A DNA stretch of 32,838 bases from Limnoraphis robusta CS-951 (GCF_000972705.2 NZ_LATL02000036.1:1-32838), one strand, 5' to 3'. Positions 1 to 8,491 are shown, counted from the first letter of the stretch. Notes: a model not told the origin generated them from the letters alone. Numbers and translations: made by a program.

Positions 1-85
1 CAAGGGGGGATTGGAGAGGGGGCCAGGGGGAGAGGTCAAAACTTTTGCGGCGATTTTTTCTAGTTTAAAGGACGTTAATTCAAAA

Positions 86-3000
86 ATGACTACAACTTAT
101 AATTCTTCTTTTCCCAACGGCGTTGCAAGTGGGGATGTAACGCAGAATTCTGCGGTTTTATGGACAAGAAGTGCAATTTCAGGAGATGTTACCTTTGAGT
201 ATTCAACCGATCCAAATTTTAATGCGATCGCTGGAACTTTAACAACAACCGTCACTGATTCCACAATTCCGGTTAAAGTAGAACTGACAGACTTAACGCC
301 AGGAACTCAATACTATTATCGCGTTACAAATAGCGTTGGAGAAACCTTAGAAGGCGATTTTCCAACCTCAGCAGAAGCGGGAGTTTATGCAGGTTTAAAC
401 TTTGGGGTTTCAGGAGATTGGCGAGGCGAATTAGCACCTTATCCCGCTATTAATAATGTCGCCGAACAAGACTTAGATTTCTTCGTTGAACATGGGGATA
501 CAATTTATGCAGATATTGGTTCTCCCGCCGTGTTGAACCCTGATGGAAGTCGCAAAGAACAAGTTGAAACCTTAGACGAATATCGCGCTAAACATAATGA
601 GGTTTATTCTGAACGTTTTGGGTTGAATACTTGGGCTGATTTACGCGCGGCTACCCCAATTTTAGCAACTATTGATGATCACGAAGTTACGAATGATTTT
701 GCGGGAGGTGCGCCTGCGAGTTCCGATGAACGTTTTCCTGAAACCGAAGGCTTAATTAACGATACCCAACTGTTCGAGAATGGCTTACAAACCTTTCAAG
801 AATATAACCCCCTGCGTGATGATTTCTACCCGCAAAGTAGCGATGAACGCACCGACGGAGAACGCCAACTTTACCGTTATAACACCTATGGAAATGATGC
901 GGCGGTGATGGTTTTAGATACGCGATCTTTTCGGGATGAAGCAATAGAACCACCTGCTGATTTTACCAATCCTGAAGAAGTCGCACGGGTTCTCGCAGAA
1001 ACTTTAACTCAGGATATCACACTATTAGGTGAGGTACAATTATCGGATTTAAAACAGGATTTACTCGCCGCAGATGAAGCGGGAATGACCTGGAAGTTTG
1101 TCATGGTTCCCGAACCCATTCAAAATATTTTTCCGGGTATCAATACCGATGCGTTTGAAGGCTACGGAAAAGAACGGACTGAGATTTTAAAATTTATCAC
1201 CGAAAATGACATTGATAATGTTGTTTTTGTGGCTGCTGATGTTCACACAACGTTTGTTAATAATGTCACCTATCAAGAAGTTCCCTTTGGCGAACAAATT
1301 CCCACAAATGTCTTTGAAATTACCACAGGTGCAGTAGCGTTTGATGCACCAACCGGGGAATTCTTAGGCAATCTATTTGTTGGTGGAAATCCTGAGTTAG
1401 AAGCCTTTTACAATTCCCTTCCCATTGCACCCGATACGGATGATGAAATCAATGATAAAGATGATTTTGTCAAGCAAGCAGTAAACAATCAACTGTTAAC
1501 CCCGTTAGGGTTTGATCCGTTAGGTTTGGATAATAATTTACCCCAAGCAGAAGGATTAATTGATGCGGAATTAATCCAAGGGGATTATTTTGTCGGACAT
1601 ACCTATGGTTGGACGCAGTTTGATATTAACCCTGAAACCCAACAATTAACCGTTACAACCTACGGAATTGAAGCTTACAGCGAAGATGAACTCTTAGCCA
1701 ATACAGAGACAATTCTCAGCCGTGAACCTCAAATTTTTAGCCAGTTTGTTGTTAATCCTGAACTTCCTGAACCCTTAGATATTTTACTCGTTAATGATGA
1801 TGGGTATCAAGCAGAAGGGATTAATATTCTGTATTATCAACTCACCGCAGCCGGATATAATGTGACGTTAGTTGCACCGAAAGAACAACAAAGCGGAACC
1901 GGAACATTTATTAACGTTGACAAAATTTTCCAACCCACAGAAGTTGTTAATTTTGAACCCAATAAATGGTATGTTGATGCAAGTCCCACTGTTACAACTT
2001 GGGCCGGTTTAGATTATATTCTCGCTGAAAATGAACCCGATTTAGTCATTTCTGGTATCAACGAAGGAGAAAACGTTGGGTCGAATGTGGCGATTTCTTC
2101 GGGAACAGTCAGTGCGGCTTCGGCTGCAATTCAACGGGGAATTCCTGCCATTGCGGTTAGTGCGGGTGTGGGTTCCGATGAAACAGAATTAAATCAAGCT
2201 TACAATATTGGGGCAGAATTTATCGTTGATTTAGTTAAACAGCTTGAGAATTATTCTCCCGATCTTCTTCCCGAAGGTGCAGGATTAAATGTGAATATTC
2301 CCGCAAATTTTTCCGAGGGCGTTGAGGGAATTCAAGGAGTGGCTTTTACCCAGTTAGATGAAGTTGGAACCATTGATTTTAGCTTCGGTGAACTTCCCGA
2401 AAATTTTGGCGGAGGTGTTGGTTTTAAAGTCGATTTTGCCGATAAAATTACACCTGATGAGATTACTAATTCTCAGTCAGAAGGCGAACGGTTTCTTTCG
2501 GGATTTATTACCGTTACTCCCATTGATGGAGATTGGACGGCTGGCGAATTGGTGCGTCAAAATTTGTCTGAACGCTTGGAAAATGCACCGGAAGATGCAA
2601 CTGCAACTCCTCTCGATATTCTGATTACCAATGATGACGGTTTTGATGCAGAAGGAATAACAGTTCTCTATGAAAATTTAACCGCAGCAGGTCATAATGT
2701 CACCTTAGTTGCACCCAAAGAACAACAAAGCGGAACCGGAACATTAATTAACGTTGACAAAATTTTCCAACCTGCTGAAATTGTTAATTTTGCACCCAAT
2801 CAATGGTATGTTGATGGCAGTCCCCGAGTCACAACTTGGGCGGGATTAGATTACATTTTGGATGAAAAACCTGATTTAGTTATTTCAGGGATTAATGAAG
2901 GGGAAAATATCGGCCCTGGCGGTGCAGTTTCTTCGGGAACGGTGAGTGCAGCCGTAACGGGTTTATTGCGGGATGTTCCTGCAATTGCAATTAGTGCGGG

Positions 3001-3976
3001 GATTGATTTTGTTGATGAAACCAAGACCAGCGAAGCCTATGAAATTGGGGCGGATTACGTTGTAGATTTGATCGCCCAACTGCAAGCAACCCAAGGGGAA
3101 GATACAACTATTTTACCCGAAGATATTGGTTTAAATATCAATATTCCGGTTCGTTTCCCCGCAGGATTTGAAGAAATTCAAGGCGTAACATTCACCGCAT
3201 CCGATGATATTTCACCTTTTGATATTCGCTTCGGCGAACTTCCAGAAGGCGGTGCAGGGTTGCAATTTTTCCCGACAGAATTACCCTCAGATGTGGAAAT
3301 TGATCCCTTATCTGAAGGCGGACAATTCCTATCAGGATTTATCACCGTTACCCCGCTTAATGGGGACTGGAATGCACCGGAATCAATTAGTCAAGACGTT
3401 CGAGAATTAATTTCTCCTCTCCTTTCAAGTGTTGAACCGACTGATGGGGATGATGTTTTAATTGGTTCTCCAGAAAATGATATTATTGCAGGTCTTTTAG
3501 GAGACGACGAAATTAACGGGGGTGATGGCGATGATATTCTTCGAGGTGATTTAAACAATCGTTCGACCGGCGGAAATCTAGGTGGAAATGATACGATTTC
3601 TGGCGGTTTAGGAAATGATAAAATTGGTGGAAAAGCCGGAAATGATCAACTGTTTGGTTCGGATGGTGATGATTTAATTTGGGGCGATGATGGCGATGAT
3701 TTGATGAGCGGTGGTTTAGGAAATGACACCTTAACAGGGGATGATTTCTCTGGTGGTGAAGGAACAGACACGTTTGTTTTAGCGGAGGGTGAAGGAACCG
3801 ATACCATTGTTGATTTTGAAGTCGGAATAGATGTCATTGCTTTAGCCAATTTAACGTTTACTGACCTCAGTTTAACGTCCGAAAATGGCAATACTTTAAT
3901 CACTTTTGGCGATGAAACGTTAGCCATTCTAGAGGGGGTTGAGGTGCTTTCTGAATCGGCATTCTCAATCGTTTAA
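86..3976 (+). CDS. PhoD-like phosphatase / double SurE / RTX fusion protein, secreted
   Basis: This is a 1296-residue multidomain protein. It starts with a PhoD N-terminal domain (NGVASGDV, VLWTR) and a PhoD-type metallophosphatase core with the metal-site motifs SGDWRG, EHGDTIYAD, DDHEVTNDF and AADVHTTF. Two SurE-like nucleotidase domains follow, at about nt 1775-2590 and 2610-3400. Each has NDDG, PKEQQSGTGT, SGINEGEN and SSGTVSAA. From about nt 3430 come glycine/aspartate RTX nonapeptides (GGDGDD, GGLGND) and a C-terminal module typical of type I secretion substrates. Known family roles suggest an extracellular phosphodiester/phosphomonoester and nucleotide phosphatase used to obtain phosphate; that role is inferred. 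I chose ATG 86 because the PhoD domain begins just after it and an AAAGGA lies 13 nt upstream. The frame is also open from the window edge through a TTG at 11, so a longer N-terminus is possible. There is no Sec or Tat signal, consistent with C-terminal RTX export. Confidence 0.9.
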   Translation: MTTTYNSSFPNGVASGDVTQNSAVLWTRSAISGDVTFEYSTDPNFNAIAGTLTTTVTDSTIPVKVELTDLTPGTQYYYRVTNSVGETLEGDFPTSAEAGVYAGLNFGVSGDWRGELAPYPAINNVAEQDLDFFVEHGDTIYADIGSPAVLNPDGSRKEQVETLDEYRAKHNEVYSERFGLNTWADLRAATPILATIDDHEVTNDFAGGAPASSDERFPETEGLINDTQLFENGLQTFQEYNPLRDDFYPQSSDERTDGERQLYRYNTYGNDAAVMVLDTRSFRDEAIEPPADFTNPEEVARVLAETLTQDITLLGEVQLSDLKQDLLAADEAGMTWKFVMVPEPIQNIFPGINTDAFEGYGKERTEILKFITENDIDNVVFVAADVHTTFVNNVTYQEVPFGEQIPTNVFEITTGAVAFDAPTGEFLGNLFVGGNPELEAFYNSLPIAPDTDDEINDKDDFVKQAVNNQLLTPLGFDPLGLDNNLPQAEGLIDAELIQGDYFVGHTYGWTQFDINPETQQLTVTTYGIEAYSEDELLANTETILSREPQIFSQFVVNPELPEPLDILLVNDDGYQAEGINILYYQLTAAGYNVTLVAPKEQQSGTGTFINVDKIFQPTEVVNFEPNKWYVDASPTVTTWAGLDYILAENEPDLVISGINEGENVGSNVAISSGTVSAASAAIQRGIPAIAVSAGVGSDETELNQAYNIGAEFIVDLVKQLENYSPDLLPEGAGLNVNIPANFSEGVEGIQGVAFTQLDEVGTIDFSFGELPENFGGGVGFKVDFADKITPDEITNSQSEGERFLSGFITVTPIDGDWTAGELVRQNLSERLENAPEDATATPLDILITNDDGFDAEGITVLYENLTAAGHNVTLVAPKEQQSGTGTLINVDKIFQPAEIVNFAPNQWYVDGSPRVTTWAGLDYILDEKPDLVISGINEGENIGPGGAVSSGTVSAAVTGLLRDVPAIAISAGIDFVDETKTSEAYEIGADYVVDLIAQLQATQGEDTTILPEDIGLNINIPVRFPAGFEEIQGVTFTASDDISPFDIRFGELPEGGAGLQFFPTELPSDVEIDPLSEGGQFLSGFITVTPLNGDWNAPESISQDVRELISPLLSSVEPTDGDDVLIGSPENDIIAGLLGDDEINGGDGDDILRGDLNNRSTGGNLGGNDTISGGLGNDKIGGKAGNDQLFGSDGDDLIWGDDGDDLMSGGLGNDTLTGDDFSGGEGTDTFVLAEGEGTDTIVDFEVGIDVIALANLTFTDLSLTSENGNTLITFGDETLAILEGVEVLSESAFSIV

Positions 3977-3993
3977 TACCCGGAATAAATAAC

Positions 3994-4024
3994 AACCCGG
4001 TTTCTCAAAGATGCCGGGTTTTTT
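3994..4024 (+). terminator. Intrinsic terminator after the PhoD-SurE-RTX gene
   Basis: The inverted repeat AACCCGG (3994-4000) and CCGGGTT (4014-4020) encloses a 13-nt loop and runs into a T-rich tail, 18 nt after the stop codon. This is a typical Rho-independent terminator. Confidence 0.8.
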
Positions 4025-4055
4025 GATGTCATCTTTTTATCTGCCCTTTAAACTG

Positions 4056-4219
4056 TTATAGCACTACGCATAACGGTTAGGACATTGGTAAATGCTGAAA
4101 ATATTTTCTGCTGGCACTTTTGCCCTTCGGGTTCAGCAGTTGCTCCTTGATGGAAACCACCAAGATCGCACTGCTTCACCTCTTGCCTGTTGCCTTTTGC
4201 CTAGCGCGTAGCGCTATAA
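4056..4219. repeat. Family B repeat element, copy 1 (MITE-like, 164 bp)
   Basis: The ends are inverted repeats: TTATAGCACTACGC at 4056-4069 and GCGTAGCGCTATAA at 4206-4219 (13 of 14 match). TTAGGACA begins 21 bp from the left end, and three tandem heptamers TTGCCTN (4183-4203) lie against the right end. The copy at 28623-28729 has the same order and the same 21-bp offset. No ORF is inside. The right end is only 14 bp from the cbiD start, so the element probably forms or displaces the cbiD promoter and leader. Confidence 0.7.
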
Positions 4220-4233
4220 AATATACAATATGA

Positions 4234-5451
4234 ATGAACACCAAACTTGAATTAATGACCTCTTCTCAACCGCGATCTGGATATACTTTACCTGTGTTTG
4301 CTTGTGCTGCCGCTCTTGCCGCATTAAAACATATACATCAAAGCAATCAATCTCTAAATACTGTTGAACTTGATTTAATTGAACCGCCCCAAACCGTTGA
4401 AATTACGATTGAACAAGTTGCAACTCTCAAACCTAATACCGCCTTAGCCATCACTCGTTCTGATCCGGGAGATAATTTAGATTTAACCCGCAATACTCCG
4501 ATTTGGGCGATGGTTGAATTCATCGAAAATGCTGTTGAGATTTATCCAGGTAGCTCTAATATGATTTCACCAACCGACGAACAAATTACTTTAATCGGAG
4601 GTGAAGGAATTGGTTATAATAAAAACAGTGGGAATGCCGCAATTTATAGCTATGCTAAACGGTTATTTAAAGAAAACTTAGAACGACAACTCAAACCCAC
4701 AGACAGAATACAAATTACCATCATCTTACCAGAAGGTCGTCAACTGGCAAAACGAACCTCAAACGAAGCCTTTGGAATTGTAGAAGGCTTATCCCTATTA
4801 GGCACAACAGGCATCTCCCAGCCCCTCAGTTCACCGGGACAATTAGAAGCCTATTGCCAGGAGTTAGAACAACTTGCTACTCAGTATAAATCCCTCGTTT
4901 TTTGTATTGGAGAAAATGGTTTAGATCTCGCCCAACAACTCGGAGTTCCACCCGAACAAACCATTAAAACCGCCAATTGGTTAGGGCCAATGTTAGCCGC
5001 AGCCGGACTCGCCGGAATCGAATCTATTCTATTATTTGGCTATCATGGAAAATTAATCAAGTTAGCTGGGGGAATCTTTCACACCCATCATCATCTCGCC
5101 GATGGACGCCTAGAAATCTTAACCGCTCACTGTGCTAACTTAGGCTTACCAACCGAAAAATTACAGACTATTTTCCACTGTGAAACCGCCGAAGCGGCAT
5201 TAAACTTCCTGCAAAGCCTTGATTCGAGTTCAGACAAACAGAATTCTCATTGGGTCAAACAAGTTTATGGATCGATCGCATCGACCATAGACCAAAAATC
5301 AGAAGCATATATCCGCGATCGCATACAGCGTCAGGTGATGGTGGGTTCCGTACTCTTTGATCGCAAGCGCAAAATAGTCATAAAAAGTGCAGCAGGCGAT
5401 ACACTTTTAGCGAAAATTTGCTATTCTAGTCAAAATAATCACTCGCTCTAA
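4234..5451 (+). CDS. cbiD: Cobalt-precorrin-5B (C1)-methyltransferase CbiD
   Basis: CbiD acts in the anaerobic (cobalt-early) branch of corrin-ring synthesis, methylating C-1 of cobalt-precorrin-5B with S-adenosylmethionine in the cytoplasm. The 405-residue length fits the family. The N-terminus carries SGYTLPVFACAAALAALKH, the cyanobacterial form of the usual SGYTTGACAAAA segment. Later come TLIGGEGIGYNKNSGNAA, KRTSNEAFGIVEGLSLLGT and LFGYHGKLIKLAGGIFHTHH, all characteristic of CbiD. ATG 4234 has no clear ribosome site; ATG 4255, eight residues before SGYT, is a reasonable alternative. No cobalamin riboswitch is recognisable upstream, where a family B repeat element instead ends 14 bp before the ATG. 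guaA follows 252 bp downstream in the same direction, an adjacency I recall from other cyanobacteria. Confidence 0.93.
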   Translation: MNTKLELMTSSQPRSGYTLPVFACAAALAALKHIHQSNQSLNTVELDLIEPPQTVEITIEQVATLKPNTALAITRSDPGDNLDLTRNTPIWAMVEFIENAVEIYPGSSNMISPTDEQITLIGGEGIGYNKNSGNAAIYSYAKRLFKENLERQLKPTDRIQITIILPEGRQLAKRTSNEAFGIVEGLSLLGTTGISQPLSSPGQLEAYCQELEQLATQYKSLVFCIGENGLDLAQQLGVPPEQTIKTANWLGPMLAAAGLAGIESILLFGYHGKLIKLAGGIFHTHHHLADGRLEILTAHCANLGLPTEKLQTIFHCETAEAALNFLQSLDSSSDKQNSHWVKQVYGSIASTIDQKSEAYIRDRIQRQVMVGSVLFDRKRKIVIKSAAGDTLLAKICYSSQNNHSL

Positions 5452-5613
5452 TCAGTCGGAAAACCGAGTTTTTGCTTAAGCTGGAATCACAGCCGAAAAG
5501 ATTCTGGGGTTCGGTTCTCCAAACCCCGATGAAACAGCAACTCGTAACTTAGCTTCTGGGACTTCCCAGACAACGGTTTTGATCTGTTCCTCGCTCAGTA
5601 GGTAACAGAAAGC

Positions 5614-5653
5614 ACCCTCTCTATTTGCTGAAATAGGCGGACATAGAGAGGGT
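5614..5653 (+). promoter_or_regulatory. Perfect 11-bp stem hairpin in the cbiD-guaA interval
   Basis: ACCCTCTCTAT (5614-5624) and its exact complement ATAGAGAGGGT (5643-5653) enclose an 18-nt loop, ending 50 bp before the guaA start. No T-run follows, so it is a poor intrinsic terminator. It could be a leader structure of guaA or the mark of a processed 3' end of cbiD. A smaller hairpin GGGGTT/AACCCC lies at 5506-5527. The sequence does not match the purine riboswitch core as I know it. Confidence 0.5.
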
Positions 5654-5703
5654 CTGGTTATAGTTATCCAAGTTCTTATTTATTCACCACTCTCAACGTC
5701 GAT

Positions 5704-7323
5704 ATGGCTCCCCAGACCGAGACACTAACTCAACCCCAATCGAACAACCCTACTGTTGGGGAAGTAAACCGACAAATGATCGTAATCCTTGATTTCGGTT
5801 CTCAATATTCAGAGCTAATTGCTCGCCGCATTCGAGAAACAGAAGTCTATTCCGAAGTCATCTCCTATCGCACCACCGCCGAACAACTCGCTACCTTAAA
5901 CCCCCAAGGTATTATACTATCTGGCGGCCCTAATTCGGTCTACGATCAAGGTGCGCCCCATTGCGATCCCGAGATCTGGAACCTGGGTATTCCCATTTTG
6001 GGCGTCTGTTATGGGATGCAATTGATGGTACAACAGCTTGGCGGCCAAGTCGAACGCGCTCAACGCGCCGAATACGGGAAAGCCTCTCTGTTTATTGACG
6101 ATCCTACTGATTTACTCACCAACGTCGAAAATGGCTCAACCATGTGGATGAGTCACGCCGACTCCTGTACTCAGTTACCCACTAGCTTTGAAATTCTCGC
6201 CCATACCGAAAATACACCCTGTGCGGCGATCGCAGAACACGAACGGAAACTCTACGGAGTCCAGTTTCATCCCGAAGTTGTTCACTCCGTTGGCGGTTTA
6301 GCCCTCATTCGGAATTTCGTCTATCACATTTGCCACTGTCAACCCACTTGGACAACCGAAGCCTTTGTCGAAGAAGCCATTCGGGAAGTTCGCGCCAAAG
6401 TCGGCGATAAACGGGTATTACTAGCGCTTTCTGGTGGGGTTGACTCCTCAACTTTAGCGTTTTTGATGCACCGTGCTATTGGTGATAATCTCACCTGTAT
6501 GTTTATTGATCAAGGGTTCATGCGGAAATACGAACCCGAACGCCTGGTTAAACTCTTTGAAGAACAGTTCCACATTCCCGTACAATACGTTAACGCCCGC
6601 GAACGGTTTCTCACCAAACTTCAAGGCGTGACAGACCCCGAAGAAAAACGTAAAATTATCGGTCACGAATTTATCGAAGTCTTTGAAGAAGAATCAAGCC
6701 GACTCGGGCCATTTGATTATCTTGCTCAAGGAACCCTTTATCCCGATGTGATCGAGTCCGCCGATACAAATGTTGATCCGCAAACCGGGGAACGAGTCGC
6801 CGTTAAGATCAAGAGTCATCATAACGTTGGCGGTTTACCCAAAGATTTACGCTTTAAACTGATTGAACCCCTGCGGAAACTGTTTAAAGATGAAGTTCGC
6901 AAAGTCGGACGTTCCATTGGTTTACCCGAAGAAATTGTGCGCCGTCATCCTTTCCCTGGCCCCGGATTGGCCATTCGGATTATCGGTGAAGTCACGCCTG
7001 AACGTCTGCGAATTTTGCGAGATGCTGATTTTGTCGTTCGAGATGAAATCAATAAGCAAGGAATTTACCACGATTTTTGGCAAGCTTTTGCTGTGTTACT
7101 TCCGGTTCGCAGTGTTGGCGTCATGGGAGATCAACGCACCTACGCTCATCCAGTGGTTCTACGGTTTGTCTCCAGTGAAGATGGGATGACAGCCGACTGG
7201 TCACGGGTTCCCTATGATTTATTAGAAATCATCTCAAACCGCATGGTAAATGAGGTAGAAGGGGTTAACCGGGTCGTTTATGATATTACCTCTAAGCCGC
7301 CTGGAACCATCGAATGGGAATAA
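5704..7323 (+). CDS. guaA: GMP synthase (glutamine-hydrolysing)
   Basis: GuaA converts XMP to GMP using ATP and ammonia from glutamine, the last step of de novo guanine nucleotide synthesis. The 539-residue protein has an N-terminal class I glutamine amidotransferase domain: [18 protein letters not shown], nucleophile Cys102 in GVCYGMQ, and His189/Glu191 in FHPEV. It is followed by the ATP-pyrophosphatase domain with the PP-loop SGGVDSS at 243-249. The C-terminal dimerisation domain ends in the family signature [13 protein letters not shown]. All catalytic residues are present and the length is normal. The start at 5704 gives a 24-residue leader before the conserved core, as is usual for cyanobacterial GuaA. 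The stop is followed 21 bp later by repeat sequence. Confidence 0.97.
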   Translation: MAPQTETLTQPQSNNPTVGEVNRQMIVILDFGSQYSELIARRIRETEVYSEVISYRTTAEQLATLNPQGIILSGGPNSVYDQGAPHCDPEIWNLGIPILGVCYGMQLMVQQLGGQVERAQRAEYGKASLFIDDPTDLLTNVENGSTMWMSHADSCTQLPTSFEILAHTENTPCAAIAEHERKLYGVQFHPEVVHSVGGLALIRNFVYHICHCQPTWTTEAFVEEAIREVRAKVGDKRVLLALSGGVDSSTLAFLMHRAIGDNLTCMFIDQGFMRKYEPERLVKLFEEQFHIPVQYVNARERFLTKLQGVTDPEEKRKIIGHEFIEVFEEESSRLGPFDYLAQGTLYPDVIESADTNVDPQTGERVAVKIKSHHNVGGLPKDLRFKLIEPLRKLFKDEVRKVGRSIGLPEEIVRRHPFPGPGLAIRIIGEVTPERLRILRDADFVVRDEINKQGIYHDFWQAFAVLLPVRSVGVMGDQRTYAHPVVLRFVSSEDGMTADWSRVPYDLLEIISNRMVNEVEGVNRVVYDITSKPPGTIEWE

Positions 7324-7344
7324 AAACTCAGAGGAAATAGACGC

Positions 7345-7393
7345 TGTAGGGGCGGGTTTTTACAGTGAACAGTGAACAGTGAACAGTGACCAG
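7345..7393. repeat. Left arm of a perfect 49-bp inverted repeat
   Basis: By direct comparison, bases 7345-7393 are the exact reverse complement of 9251-9299. The arm starts TGTAGGGGCGGG and runs into tandem ACAGTGA heptamers. Matching stops at both edges. The arms bound a 1.86-kb interior holding the DnaA-box cluster, two small genes and a tnpB remnant. Confidence 0.9.
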
Positions 7394-7562
7394 TGAACAG
7401 TGACCAGTGACCAGTAACCAGTGACCAGTAACCAGTGACCAGATAATATTGAGAACTGTGTAACTGTAAACTGTAAAAGCTGGTAACAGATAACTGTAAA
7501 CTGTAAACTGTAAAAGCTGGTCACTGTATAACTGATAACTGTAAACTGTAAAAACCTGCCCC
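7349..7562. repeat. Family A repeat expanded with heptamers, copy 1
   Basis: The 17-bp ends GGGGCGGGTTTTTACAG (7349-7365) and CTGTAAAAACCTGCCCC (7546-7562) are inverted repeats with one mismatch. Between them lie tandem heptamers of the type ACAGTGA/CCAGTGA (7362-7442), then units of AACTGTAAACTGTAAAAGC (7458-7550). It begins 25 bp after the guaA stop codon. Apparent reading frames across it are only periodic repeats. Confidence 0.75.
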
Positions 7563-7627
7563 CTCTAGCCAACAGCCTTTCAGTCACCCGTTAACAATGA
7601 ACAGTTTTTTCCCTTTTGGATGATTGT

Positions 7628-7647
7628 CTGTTGCCTTTTCCCTATAA
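7628..7647. repeat. Possible degenerate family B right end
   Basis: The first 17 bases match family B copy 1 (4187-4203) at 16 positions and then run directly into CTATAA, resembling a decayed right half of a family B element. No left half was found nearby. Confidence 0.35.
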
Positions 7648-7720
7648 TTTTTAGACTAATATCCGCTTTCCGCAAAACGTTAAGGAAAATTCAGAAAGAG
7701 CTTAAGAACAGGTTATACTT

Positions 7721-7771
7721 TGTGGAAAATCTCAAAAAGTTTGTGGAAAAGTGGAAAAGTTTTGTGGAAAA
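7721..7771 (-). other. Cluster of DnaA-box-like sites with 21-bp spacing
   Basis: TGTGGAAAA occurs at 7721-7729, 7742-7750 and 7763-7771. Each is an exact reverse complement of TTTTCCACA, the DnaA box reported for Synechococcus. The repeat distance is exactly 21 bp, about two helical turns, so all sites face the same side of DNA. A fourth copy with one mismatch lies at 7750-7758. The flank is AT-rich, and an apparent 60-codon ORF across it is explained by the repeats. It could be a replication origin, a DnaA-titrating site or a DnaA-controlled promoter for the gene at 7840. No dnaN or dnaA is nearby. Confidence 0.6.
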
Positions 7772-7839
7772 CTTAAGTCGAGTCAGGAGAATCAATGACT
7801 AAATGACTGACTAATTCGTGATCAAGCATTGAAAATTCT

Positions 7840-8184
7840 ATGGATTATAAAACAGCCCGTAACTTCCTGATTACTCAAGGAAAAGCCCTAGAAACCCAAA
7901 AAAACCCCGATGCTTTTCTGCTCCGCCTCAAGCAGGGCTTGCCACCAATACCCGGTCAACTCACGTCTATTTTGTTAGCGTTGAAAATAGTCTTTGATGG
8001 GGCTAAAGACAGTTCTACCCTAGAACGAGAATTGGTTTCTGCTTTGTATCAGTTGGCTCTAGAAAGCCACCTCCTGTTTGAAGAAGGTCGTAGTCGGGGC
8101 ATCGAATGGCCGCCGTTGTTGAAAGAAGATATCAAACGAGTGCGTTTGGCGGTAGGGAGTATTTTTTCAAGCCAGTGGCTTTAA
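7840..8184 (+). CDS. Conserved small protein of unknown function
   Basis: This is a 114-residue soluble-looking protein, mostly helical in composition, starting MDYKTARNFLITQGKAL and containing PIPGQLTSILLALKIVFD and EEGRSRGIEWPPLLKEDI. It has no signal peptide, membrane segment, P-loop or metal motif that I can see. It resembles a family of roughly 110-residue cyanobacterial proteins that I recall sometimes being labelled dethiobiotin synthetase. That label is not supported here because the protein lacks the nucleotide-binding loop of BioD. ATG 7840 has no strong ribosome site, but the protein looks complete. It is the first gene after the DnaA-box cluster, 68 bp downstream. Its codon use matches the neighbours. 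Function unknown. Confidence 0.75.
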   Translation: MDYKTARNFLITQGKALETQKNPDAFLLRLKQGLPPIPGQLTSILLALKIVFDGAKDSSTLERELVSALYQLALESHLLFEEGRSRGIEWPPLLKEDIKRVRLAVGSIFSSQWL

Positions 8185-8221
8185 AAAACGGGTGGTTGAT
8201 TTAGGCTATTTGTTTAGAGAC

Positions 8222-8478
8222 TTGACATCCTCCCCCGTCAAACGCTACGCGCTATGACTGGAGATTCCTAACTTCACAGTCAAGATTTCCTGCTTTCTAG
8301 ACACTTGACTAGACAAAGTTTCCTTCGCCCCCGTCAGCCCGTCTCCACAGGCATTTTCTTTAATGTCCACGATCTGCCCGACCGCAGACAGTGCTTCGGC
8401 AAGCCCAGCAACACCTCGATTTCTGACATTTAAGATAGATTTTTGAGAGAACCCGCTCCTACCACTGGTAACTGGTTC
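8222..8478 (-). pseudogene. 3' remnant of an IS200/IS605-type tnpB with its right end
   Basis: Reading the minus strand gives an open segment from 8478 to a stop at 8245-8247. It contains RNRGVAGLAEALSAVG, KENACGDGLTGAK and TLSSQVSRKQEILTVKLGIS, a C-terminal tail I associate with cyanobacterial TnpB proteins. The RuvC and zinc-finger parts are missing. The minus-strand sequence then ends in GAGGATGTCAA (complement of 8222-8232), the same terminal sequence as the right end of the intact element at 25354-26793. A stop codon lies in frame just before 8478, and the gene on its 5' side is unrelated. It is a decayed insertion relic. Confidence 0.7.
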
Positions 8479-8491
8479 TCATTCCTCGCTT

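Noticed and set aside
2358..2624. Out-of-frame ORF inside the first SurE domain, with a similar one at 3204-3410
   Set aside because: Both are frame shadows of the paralogous SurE copies; no independent motifs or ribosome sites.
3977..4233. Cobalamin riboswitch upstream of cbiD
   Set aside because: No recognisable B12-box; most of the space is a repeat element.
7362..7550. Possible CRISPR array
   Set aside because: Units are about 7 bp without unique spacers and no cas genes are present.
7360..7587. Minus-strand 75-codon ORF
   Set aside because: It consists of tandem heptamers translated into periodic low-complexity sequence.
7620..7802. Plus-strand 60-codon ORF across the DnaA-box cluster
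   Set aside because: The repeated VEN/VEK residues come from the boxes themselves; no family or ribosome site.
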